Part shown: positions 17,021 to 25,200 of the stretch, one piece after another
Position numbering within the stretch: position 1 is the stretch's first letter
Layout: each line of letters starts with the position of its first letter
Source of the DNA: Aquabacter cavernae
Lineage (GTDB): Bacteria > Pseudomonadota > Alphaproteobacteria > Rhizobiales > Xanthobacteraceae
Reading direction: 5' to 3'
NCBI RefSeq assembly: GCF_003993795.1
Contig: NZ_RWKV01000008.1
Location: forward strand, 496,001-560,000
DNA: 64,000 nucleotides
Program-made: the position numbers and the translations under genes
Notes under the pieces: generated by a model
Told to the model about the DNA's origin: nothing
The model's input: the letters and a program-made list of their open reading frames with translations, nothing else
Database searches by the model: none

Positions 17021-19204
17021 GTGACGATGGCAAGTGGGACCGAAGCCCGGGTGGAACGCGCCGGGCTGCTAATCGCGGGTGCTTTGCACGATTTCATCGA
17101 GACGGAGGCGCTTCCCGGCAGCGGCATCGAGAGCGATGCATTCTGGGCCGGACTGTCCGCCATCGCCCACGACCTGGCGCCGCGTAATCATGCGCTCCTG
17201 GTCCGCCGCGAGAAGCTCCAGGAAGCCCTTGACCAGTGGTATCGCGACAATGGCGCCCCGCTGGACCTCGAAGTCTACAAGGCTTTCCTTTCCAAGATCG
17301 GCTATCTCGTGCCCGAGGGTCCCGCTTTCAGCGTGACCACGGCCAATGTGGATTCCGAGATCGCAGATGTCGCCGGGCCGCAGCTCGTGGTGCCGGTGAT
17401 GAACGCGCGCTATGCGCTGAACGCCGCTAATGCCCGCTGGGGCTCGCTCTATGATGCGCTCTACGGCACGGACGCGATCCCCGAGACCGAGGGCGCGGAG
17501 AAGGGCAAGGGCTACAATCCCGTGCGGGGCGCCAAGGTCATCGCCTGGGGCCGCGCCTTCCTGGATGAGAGCGCCCCCCTGAAGGACGACTCCTGGACGA
17601 ATGCCGGGGCGCTTTCGGTGACGGACGGCGTGCTTTCGGTCGGCGCCACGGGCCTTGCGGATCCCGCCCAGTTCGCCGGCTATGTCGGGGCGCCGTCGGC
17701 GCCCTCCGCCGTTCTGCTGAAGAAGAACGGCCTTCATATCGAGATCGTCATCGACCGGGCGAGCGTGATCGGCAAGGACGATGTGGCGGGCATGTCCGAC
17801 ATCGTGCTGGAAGCCGCGCTCACCACCATCCAGGACTGCGAGGATTCCGTCGCCGCCGTGGATGCCGAGGACAAGGTCGTGGTCTACCGCAACTGGCTCG
17901 GCCTCATGAGCGGCGAGCTGAAGGAGGAGATCACCAAGGGGGATCGCACCTTCACCCGCGCCCTCAATCCCGACCGCACCTATACCGCCCCGGACGGCGG
18001 CACGCTGGTGCTGCCGGGCCGCTCGCTCATGCTGGTGCGCAATGTGGGGCACCTCATGACCAATCCGGCCATCCTGCTGAAGGGCGGCACGGAAATCCCC
18101 GAGGGCATCCTGGACGCCGCCGTCACCGCGCTCATCGCGCTGCGCGATGTCGGCCCCAACGGGCGCCGGGCCAACAGCCGCGCGGGCTCCATGTATGTGG
18201 TGAAGCCCAAGATGCACGGGCCGGAGGAGGCCGCCTTCGCGGTGGAGATCTTCGACCGCGTGGAGGACCTGCTCGGCATGCCCCGCAACACCATCAAGGT
18301 GGGCATCATGGACGAGGAACGCCGCACCACGGTGAACCTCAAGGAATGCATTCGCGCGGCCTCGTCCCGCGTCGCCTTCATCAATACCGGCTTCCTCGAC
18401 CGCACGGGCGACGAGATCCACACCTCCATGGAAGCCGGGCCCATGGTGCGCAAGGGTGACATGAAGCAGGCCGCCTGGATCAGCGCCTATGAGGCCTGGA
18501 ACGTGGATACCGGCCTGGAATGCGGCCTCGCGGGCCACGCGCAGATCGGCAAGGGCATGTGGGCCATGCCGGACCTGATGGCGGCCATGCTGGAGCAGAA
18601 GATCGCCCACCCCAAGGCGGGCGCCAACACGGCCTGGGTGCCGTCCCCCACCGCCGCGACCCTGCACGCCACCCACTATCACACGGTGGACGTGCACGCG
18701 GTGCAGGACGCGCTCCGCAGCCGGGCGAAGGCGAAGTTGGACGACCTGCTGACCATTCCGGTGGCCGTGCGGCCCAATTGGTCGTCCGACGTGATCCAGC
18801 AGGAACTGGACAACAACGCCCAGGGCATCCTCGGCTATGTGGTGCGCTGGATCGACCAGGGGGTGGGCTGCTCCAAGGTGCCGGACATCCATGATGTGGG
18901 ACTGATGGAAGACCGCGCGACCCTGCGCATCTCCTCCCAGCACATCGCCAACTGGCTGCGCCACGACGTGTGCACGCACGCGCAGGTGATGGAGACCATG
19001 AAGCGCATGGCGGCTGTGGTGGACCGGCAGAATGCGGGCGATCCGCTCTACCGCCCCATGGCGCCGGACTTCGATGGCTCCATCGCCTTCCAGGCCGCCT
19101 GCGACCTCGTCTTCCAGGGGCGCGTGCAGCCGAGCGGTTATACCGAGCCGCTGCTGCACCTGCGCAGGCAGGAACTGAAGGCCGCCCTCGCCGCGAAGAA
19201 TTGA
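17021..19204 (+). CDS. glcB: Malate synthase G
   Basis: The product of 727 residues has the usual length of malate synthase G. It condenses glyoxylate with acetyl-CoA to give malate in the glyoxylate cycle. Family signatures include [24 protein letters not shown] near residue 130, [18 protein letters not shown] near 270, the central block [19 protein letters not shown] near 427 and [12 protein letters not shown]-type sequence ([23 protein letters not shown]) near 530. The GTG at 17021 and the ATG at 17027 are both possible starts; an AAGGG sequence lies about 9 bp before the GTG. The gene stands alone; a hairpin follows its stop. Confidence 0.95.
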   Translation: MTMASGTEARVERAGLLIAGALHDFIETEALPGSGIESDAFWAGLSAIAHDLAPRNHALLVRREKLQEALDQWYRDNGAPLDLEVYKAFLSKIGYLVPEGPAFSVTTANVDSEIADVAGPQLVVPVMNARYALNAANARWGSLYDALYGTDAIPETEGAEKGKGYNPVRGAKVIAWGRAFLDESAPLKDDSWTNAGALSVTDGVLSVGATGLADPAQFAGYVGAPSAPSAVLLKKNGLHIEIVIDRASVIGKDDVAGMSDIVLEAALTTIQDCEDSVAAVDAEDKVVVYRNWLGLMSGELKEEITKGDRTFTRALNPDRTYTAPDGGTLVLPGRSLMLVRNVGHLMTNPAILLKGGTEIPEGILDAAVTALIALRDVGPNGRRANSRAGSMYVVKPKMHGPEEAAFAVEIFDRVEDLLGMPRNTIKVGIMDEERRTTVNLKECIRAASSRVAFINTGFLDRTGDEIHTSMEAGPMVRKGDMKQAAWISAYEAWNVDTGLECGLAGHAQIGKGMWAMPDLMAAMLEQKIAHPKAGANTAWVPSPTAATLHATHYHTVDVHAVQDALRSRAKAKLDDLLTIPVAVRPNWSSDVIQQELDNNAQGILGYVVRWIDQGVGCSKVPDIHDVGLMEDRATLRISSQHIANWLRHDVCTHAQVMETMKRMAAVVDRQNAGDPLYRPMAPDFDGSIAFQAACDLVFQGRVQPSGYTEPLLHLRRQELKAALAAKN

Positions 19205-19212
19205 CGCTCAAC

Positions 19213-19237
19213 CGGCCGGGGCATCGCGTCCCGGCCG
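19213..19237 (+). terminator. Hairpin after malate synthase
   Basis: The 8-bp stem CGGCCGGG / CCCGGCCG with a 9-base loop lies 9 bp after the glcB stop and is followed by CTTTCC. The U-run is weak, so termination strength is uncertain. It also sits just beyond the 3' end of the convergent small gene. Confidence 0.5.
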
Positions 19238-19245
19238 CTTTCCGG

Positions 19246-19473
19246 TCAGGTTCCGGAGCGCTGTGACGGCCCATCCGGTTCGGGCTGCTGCTGCTTGGCC
19301 GCGCCGCGCAGGCAGTCGGGGCAGAGGCAATCGCCTTCGGGCAGCCTCTCCTTCAGCGGCGGCAGGTCCTGGCACCAGCATCCGGGGCCGGTGTCGGACG
19401 AGGCCGCGCCGCAGGCGAAGTCCACGCCGCAGCGTTCGCAGCGAAGCCGACGGGCGGGAAGGACAGCAGGCAC
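19246..19473 (-). CDS. Small cysteine-rich CWC-type protein
   Basis: The GTG at 19473 is preceded by a GAGG box and gives 75 residues. It has paired cysteines typical of the cysteine-rich CWC family: CERCGVDFACG, then GCWCQDLPP and DCLCPDCL. These could form two zinc sites. Function is unknown. It is convergent with malate synthase and next to the cobalt-uptake operon on the same strand, but a spacer of about 100 bp separates them, so co-transcription is uncertain. The start is inferred; no ATG occurs in frame near this point. Confidence 0.65.
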   Translation of the reverse strand: MPAVLPARRLRCERCGVDFACGAASSDTGPGCWCQDLPPLKERLPEGDCLCPDCLRGAAKQQQPEPDGPSQRSGT

Positions 19474-19577
19474 GGCATGCCTCGTTCTCAAGGGCCGATG
19501 TGCGACGGCCTGGATGACGGGCGCACATGTACGCCCGCGAACGGCATCATTCCACAGCGAAGGTCCGGAACAGCCTC

Positions 19578-20264
19578 TCAGGCCGCAGGCGGACGCGGGG
19601 TGCGGCCGAAGGCCGAGGCGGCAACAGCGGCGGCCGCCGCCGCGCATGCGACGCCGGCCAATGCCAGGATGCTGGGCGGGTGGCGCAGCACGTCCCGCCA
19701 GTCGGGGATGATCACATGGCCCGTGCTGAAGATTTCGGCGCTGTGCTGGCACAGGCTCGCGGCCGCTTCGCTCGCCACCATTTCCTGATCGATCTGCCGG
19801 ACGAGGAGGGGCGCCTGCTGCGCGGCACCGGGCATGTCCTGCATGTGGACCAGCAAGGCCCGCAGCGCCGCCAGATAGGAATGCAGGCACCCGTTGAACG
19901 GGCTTTCCTCGTCCGCGAGGCTGCCCGGCACGAGACCCCACAGGCAATAGGTGCGCTGGAGCGCCGCGAAATTGGCAAGGCGGCGGAAGGTGGGATCGGT
20001 GCGGCCCTGGTCGTCCGCCATCTCCCGGATCACCGCCGCATGGCGCGACACCACGGCCATTTCCCCATGGGTCAGGGCCGGGATGGGGAGACCGTTGGCC
20101 ACAAGGGTGGCGGGATCGACCGGATGGTGGGCCTGCGCCTTATGGGACACGGCGGTGCACACAAGCGCCGCCACCAGCCCGGCCATCAGGACCGGGAGCC
20201 GCGCTCCGCGTGAATGTCGCGAGGCGCGCGTGGTCCCGAACGGGGCGGCGTCAGCGCCCGGCAT
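19578..20264 (-). CDS. Unknown exported, C-terminally anchored protein in the cobalt operon
   Basis: The 228-residue product starts at an ATG that overlaps the end of cbtA by 14 bp, so it is the third gene of the cbtBA operon. A signal-like helix (LPVLMAGLVAALVCTAVSHKAQA) is followed by HHP and a soluble region with cysteines in CLWGL, NGCLHSY and SLCQHS. A second hydrophobic helix near the C-terminus (ILALAGVACAAAAAAVAASAF) would anchor it, leaving the soluble part in the periplasm. The histidine- and cysteine-containing periplasmic part and the operon position suggest a metal-handling accessory to cobalt uptake. I do not recognise the family. Confidence 0.6.
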   Translation of the reverse strand: MPGADAAPFGTTRASRHSRGARLPVLMAGLVAALVCTAVSHKAQAHHPVDPATLVANGLPIPALTHGEMAVVSRHAAVIREMADDQGRTDPTFRRLANFAALQRTYCLWGLVPGSLADEESPFNGCLHSYLAALRALLVHMQDMPGAAQQAPLLVRQIDQEMVASEAAASLCQHSAEIFSTGHVIIPDWRDVLRHPPSILALAGVACAAAAAAVAASAFGRTPRPPAA

Positions 20265-20997
20265 AGGCCGAAGCGATGCGCCCCGGGCGCGAACCGGCGA
20301 GGTAGCGTTCCGCCACCGCGCCGAAGGCAAGGCCCAAAGTCGCCCACAGGATCGCCTGGATGCCCAGGGTGGCCATGCGGAACTCCCACAGCAGCATCGC
20401 CGGGAAGGTCTCGGGCACCTCGTTGATGCCGGGCAGGGCCTGCACGACAATGGCCATGAGCACCACATAGAGGCCGCCGCCGAGGAGCGCGGCATTCCAG
20501 CCGCCCAATTGCTGCCACCGGCCGCGCGCCACCACCACCGCCAGCGCCAGGGCGCCGAGGGAAAGAGCGAGCATCAGGAAGAAGAATTCGGTGCGGTAGG
20601 CGATGGTTTCGGGATCACCTACGGCAGGCGGGTTGGGCGGGTATTTGAGGCCCGGTACCAGAACCACCGCCACGAAACCACCCAGCGCCAGGATCGCGGC
20701 GGTGCCGCGCGGGCCGAGCGTGGTGAGCCGCCCATAGGAGAAGGCGAAGGCGAGGGAGAACAGGCCGCCCAGCGCCGCGCCGAAGGTCACGATGCCGGTG
20801 AACAGGCCGATGCCCGCCTGGACCTCACGGCTGACGATTTCCGGCTCGGGCGCTTCGCCCTTCGCCTGGCTCGCAGCCTCTTCAAGAGCGATGGCGTGAT
20901 CCACGGAGGGTTCGCCATAGACACGCGCAAAGCCGAACGCGAGCAAGCCCGCCACGGCACCGACGATCATGCCGCGGAGCAGAAGATTTCCGACCAT
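20251..20997 (-). CDS. cbtA: Cobalt transporter subunit CbtA
   Basis: The 248-residue membrane protein has about five or six hydrophobic helices and the family hallmarks PGLKYPPNPPAVGDPETI and the segment RTEFFFLMLALSL. CbtA works with CbtB to bring cobalt into the cell and in alphaproteobacteria is typically controlled by a cobalamin riboswitch, as seen here. It starts 9 bp after cbtB and overlaps the unknown third gene. An acidic loop (EEAASQAKGEAPEPE) after the first helix faces outside or inside; topology was not determined. Confidence 0.9.
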   Translation of the reverse strand: MVGNLLLRGMIVGAVAGLLAFGFARVYGEPSVDHAIALEEAASQAKGEAPEPEIVSREVQAGIGLFTGIVTFGAALGGLFSLAFAFSYGRLTTLGPRGTAAILALGGFVAVVLVPGLKYPPNPPAVGDPETIAYRTEFFFLMLALSLGALALAVVVARGRWQQLGGWNAALLGGGLYVVLMAIVVQALPGINEVPETFPAMLLWEFRMATLGIQAILWATLGLAFGAVAERYLAGSRPGRIASAYAGR

Positions 20998-21006
20998 GGG
21001 GATGCC

Positions 21007-21216
21007 TCAGTGGCAGGGGAAGCCGAGGAGATGGCGCCCGTCATGGACGAATTCGTGCACGTAGGAGCCCGAAAAGAGCGACGTGGCCCCTTCTTCCGCA
21101 CCCACGAAATAGATGGCGAGAAGAAGCATCAGCCCGGCGAAGACCGCCCAGGGGAGAATCTGCCCCACCGGGATCGGTGCCGGCGCGGCGATGGGCTTCA
21201 GAGCAATATCGGACAT
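21007..21216 (-). CDS. cbtB: Cobalt transporter subunit CbtB
   Basis: This 69-residue protein has one transmembrane helix (ILPWAVFAGLMLLLAIYFVG) and a C-terminal histidine-rich tail, HEFVHDGRHLLGFPCH, which is the diagnostic metal-binding end of CbtB. A GGGGAG ribosome binding site lies just upstream of the ATG, in the expression platform of the cobalamin riboswitch. It is the first gene of the operon. Confidence 0.92.
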   Translation of the reverse strand: MSDIALKPIAAPAPIPVGQILPWAVFAGLMLLLAIYFVGAEEGATSLFSGSYVHEFVHDGRHLLGFPCH

Positions 21217-21257
21217 CAGGTACTCCCCGGGATGGCGCGTCCCACTGGAAAAAGAGA

Positions 21258-21380
21258 TCGTCCCGGATCAGGTCTGACTTCCGGCACCCCGGCTGTGCAA
21301 TAGCCCAACGGGTGCATCGGTTACAGTGGCGCGACCGTGCCGGACTTCAACCGGCTTCCAACCCACAAACGACTCTGAAA
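21258..21380 (-). ncRNA. Cobalamin riboswitch
   Basis: Reading the minus strand upstream of cbtB, the conserved pieces of the adenosylcobalamin riboswitch occur in order: GGAAGCCGGTTGAAGTCCGG, then CGCGCCACTGTAA (the B12 core with GCCACTG), and later GGTGCCGGAAGTCAGACC. The element ends about 40 bp before cbtB. The following sequence contains a run CCATCCCGGGGAGTACC whose G-rich part overlaps the cbtB ribosome binding site, so translational shut-off by cobalamin is plausible. It would repress cobalt uptake when B12 is plentiful. Confidence 0.88.
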
Positions 21381-21445
21381 GCTATGCCTGCAATGCAGTA
21401 TATGTCAACGAAACGCTGATGCGTTTCGCCTTTTCCTCACCATGG

Positions 21446-22042
21446 ATGAGCCTCGACGTGCATCGCCTGACCCTGCTTTGCCACGCTGCCGCGGCGCGCA
21501 CGCAGCCTGTCACCTTTCCGGAAGACCGGCCGCTGGACGAGGATGTCCGGTCGCAGCTGCCGCAAGGAGGCACGCGCTTTTCCAAGGCGGGCCGCTGCCT
21601 CACCAGCCCCTTGCTGCGTGCCCGCCAGACCGCCGAGGGCCTTGGGCTGGTCGCCGAGGAGGAGGACGCGCTGCGCGATCTCCATCTCGGCCGATGGGAG
21701 GGCAGGGCGCTTCACGACATCCACGCGGCCGAGCCGGAAGCGGTCGCCGCCTGGCTCAGCGACCCCGAGGCCGCTCCCCATGGGGGCGAATCGCGTGCGG
21801 CGTTGCGGGTGCGTATTTCCGATTGGCTCGGCGTACAGGTGGGCACGCGCGGTCACACACTCTGCGTCACCCATGCCGCCGTCATCAGGGCGGCCGTTCT
21901 CCTCATGCTGGACGCCCCGGCCGATGCCTTCTTCCGGCTGGATGTGGAGCCGCTCAGCTTGACCGAGATCAGTCATGACGGGCGGCGCTGGGCGCTCCGC
22001 TCGCTGAATGTTCCCTGGAAAGCATGGGCGTCATCCGTTTGA
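21446..22042 (+). CDS. Histidine phosphatase family protein with an altered catalytic motif
   Basis: The 198-residue product resembles the phosphoglycerate-mutase/CobC superfamily: SPLLRARQTAEG, DLHLGRWEGR, HGGES and VTHAAVIRAAV are in the expected order. The N-terminal signature is LLCHAAAART where the family has RHGxT, so the arginine before the catalytic histidine is a cysteine (Cys12-His13). Catalysis may be changed or lost. An in-frame ATG at 21419 would add nine residues; neither start has a clear ribosome binding site. It is divergent from the riboswitch-controlled cobalt operon, which recalls alpha-ribazole phosphatase of the B12 pathway (inference). Confidence 0.7.
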   Translation: MSLDVHRLTLLCHAAAARTQPVTFPEDRPLDEDVRSQLPQGGTRFSKAGRCLTSPLLRARQTAEGLGLVAEEEDALRDLHLGRWEGRALHDIHAAEPEAVAAWLSDPEAAPHGGESRAALRVRISDWLGVQVGTRGHTLCVTHAAVIRAAVLLMLDAPADAFFRLDVEPLSLTEISHDGRRWALRSLNVPWKAWASSV

Positions 22043-22169
22043 GGGGGCGCTGCGTCGGGAAATGCGTTTCCCAGCGCACAGGGTGACGCAAGGTCATTAG
22101 GGCTGAAATGTGGCGGGAACACGAATGTGTCCGTGGCGCGGTGACGGGGTCACAATCTATGGGAGAAAT

Positions 22170-22185
22170 ATGAACATACGTTCAT
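22170..22185. promoter_or_regulatory. Palindrome upstream of the double chitinase
   Basis: The sequence ATGAACATACGTTCAT has 6-bp arms (ATGAAC / GTTCAT) around a 4-bp centre, in an AT-rich 160-bp stretch 113 bp before the chitinase start. It may be an operator. It is not the alphaproteobacterial LexA box, which needs a direct repeat with a 7-bp spacer. Confidence 0.35.
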
Positions 22186-22297
22186 TTAATAATGCCTGGG
22201 CGGTACGCCGTTAATAAAATATGTTCCGTGGCGGGATTGAATATTTACATTTGTTCATGAAGAGTGCGCCCGCGTTGAAACAGCTACGGGGTAGATC

Positions 22298-25200
22298 ATG
22301 GTGACGGGGACGACGACGAAAATCACCTGGGCTTGGGGGCAGAATGCCCTCCTCTCCTTCAATCCGGCCACCGACACGCTCGACTTCGGCTGGCTCCAGG
22401 GAGGTCAGTTCACCATCTCGGAGGTGAACGGCTCGGTGGTGATCTCGCTCCCCTCGAACAACCAGACCTACACCCTGTCCGGCGTCACCCTGGCGGACCT
22501 GTCTCCCGCCAATATCGTGGCGCTTGATTCCGGCACCAGCCAGACCTGGGCGACCACCCTTGCTGAGGCGGACGCCGCGGCGCCTGTGGTGGTGACGCCC
22601 GTGACCCCCACGCCGGACGTGCCCACCACCCCGGTGACAGAGACACCCGAAACCGAAACCCCCGCCACGGGGACGGGCACGTCGGAAACCGGCGAGACAG
22701 CCGCGCCCCGGCTCGTGGGATATTACCCCGAATGGGGCATTTACGGCCGCGACTTCGACATCGCCGACATTCCGGCGAGCCAGCTCACCGATCTCGTCTA
22801 TGCGTTCGCGAAGATCGATTCGTCCGGCCGCGTGGCGCTCTATGATTCCTACGCCGCCGTGGAGAAGACCTTCTCCGCCGCCGACAGCGTGGACGGCATC
22901 GCCGATACCTGGGACCAGGGTCTGGCGGGCAATTTCAATCAGATCGTCGAGCTGAAGGCGATCAATCCCGACCTGAAGGTGTCCATCGCCGTCGGCGGTT
23001 GGACCCTGTCCGGTCCGTTCAGCGACGTGGCGGCCACCGAGGCGGGGCGCGAGGTGTTTGCCACGTCGCTGGTGGACTTCCTCGTCAAGTATCCCATGTT
23101 CGACGGCGTCGATTTCGACTGGGAGTATCCCGGCGGCGGCGGCCTTGCCGGCAACACCGTGCGGGCCGAGGACGGCGCGAACTACGCGCTGCTGCTGGCC
23201 GAGGTGCGTGATCAGTTGGACGCGCTGGAAGCCTCCACGGGCCGTGAGTACCACATCTCCGTGGCCTCGCCCGCGGGCGCCGACAAGATCGCGACCTTCA
23301 ACCTGGAAGGCCTCGCGCCCTACGTCGATTACTTCAACGTGATGGCCTACGACTTCCACGGCGGGTGGGAGACGACCACGGGCCATCAGGCGCCGCTCTA
23401 TGACACGATCGGCGGCAATTACGATGTCGCCACCGCCGTGGCGCTGTATCTGGCGGCGGGCGTGGACCCGAGCGCCATCGTGCTCGGCGCCCCCATGTAC
23501 ACCCGCGCCTGGAGCGGCGTGTCCAATGGCGGCGACGGCGGCTGGAACGCGGCCACGAGCGGCCTCGCGCCCGGCAGCTTCGAGGCCGGCGTCTATGATT
23601 ATAAGGACCTGCTCCAGAAGGTGCTGGAGCCCGGCAGCGGCTGGCAGCTTTATTGGGACGACGAGGCCCAGGCGGCCTATGTCTATAACGAGCAGCTCAA
23701 GATCTTCTCCACCATCGAGACCCCGGCCTCCATCGCGCTGAAGTCCGAATGGGCCCAGTCCATGGGCCTCGGCGGCATGATGTTCTGGGACCTGTCCAAC
23801 GACGCCACCGGCTCGGCCGAAAGCCTGCTGAAGGCGGCTTATGACAGCTGGGTCCTGGGCAAGAGCCTGGAAGAGATCGCCGACGCCTCCAGCCTGACCC
23901 CCGATGTGGTGCTGGGCGGCAATGGCGTGCTGGACAGCATCGTCGAGATCGACGGTGGTGAGACCGGCGGAGAGACCGGTGGCGGCGAAACGGGCGGCGA
24001 GACCGGTGGGGGTGAAACCGGCGGCGAGACTGGTGGTGAGACCGGCGGTGGCGAAACTGGTGGTGAGACCGGTGGCGAAACGGGCGGTGAAACCGGAGAA
24101 GGTGAAACCGGCGGCGAGACCGGCGGTGGAGAGACCGGCGGCGAGCACGGCGGCCATGAGCATGGCGGCGGTGAAACCGGTGGTGGCGAAACGGGCGGTG
24201 AGACGGGTGGCGGCGAGACCGGCACCGGTGGCACGGTCTATGCCATCAACATCTCTGGCGCCGACATCTCCGGCTTCGATGTGTCCAAGGACAAGATCAG
24301 CACCGGCGCCAACACCATCCACGCTTTCATCATCGTCGATACCGCGAACGGCGTCGGCTTCATGAATCCGTGGAACGGCGAGACCCAGATCATCCTCGGG
24401 GTGCGTCTGGCGGATCTGACCGTGGACAATTTCGCCTATATCGACAACGCCCATCTGCGCGAGGCCGTCAGCGGCGCGCTCGCCTGGGAGTTGGGCATCA
24501 CGCCGGCGGCGAACACCGTCTATGCCCGCTCGCATGAAGTGGGACAGGTGGACCGCGTCGCCTTCGATCCGGCGACGGACGTGGTGAGCTTCAAGTATTT
24601 CTCCAGCCGCGAGCGGCTCTCCATGACCGACAGCTCCGAAGGCGTGGTGATCGCCGACGGGGCCACCGGCCAGAAGCTGATCCTGCTGGGCGTGACCATC
24701 GCCCAGCTCTCGCCGGAGAATTTCATCTTCACCTTCACGCAGGTGCGTGAGGACCATCTGGACAACCAGCTCGGCTTCACCGCGCCGGATTCCCAGATCA
24801 TCCCCTTCAACATCGCCATTGCCGGCGGCGGCACCGTCACGGGCGGCACCGAGCCGGACGGCCACGAGCATGGCGGCGGCGAGACCGGCGGTGGCGAAAC
24901 TGGCGGTGGAGAGACAGGTGGCGGCGAGACCGGTGGGGAAACCGGTGGCGGCGAAACCGGTGGTGAGACCGGAGGCGGTGAGACGGGCGGTGGCGAAACC
25001 GGCGGCGGGCATGTGGGCGACGGTGTGAAAACCGTCACGACCATCACCTGGGCCTGGGGCACCAATACCGTGCTCAATTTCGACACGGCGCTGGATGTGC
25101 TCGATTTCGGCTGGTTCTCGGCCGACAACTTCACCATCACCGAGGTGAACGGCTCGACCATCGTCTCCATCCCGTCCAACAACCAGACCTACACCCTCAC

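Noticed and set aside
22170-22185. GAAC-N4-GTTC palindrome considered as an SOS box
   Set aside because: That form is the Gram-positive LexA/DinR site. The lexA and uvrA/ssb boxes of this genome are direct repeats with a 7-bp spacer.
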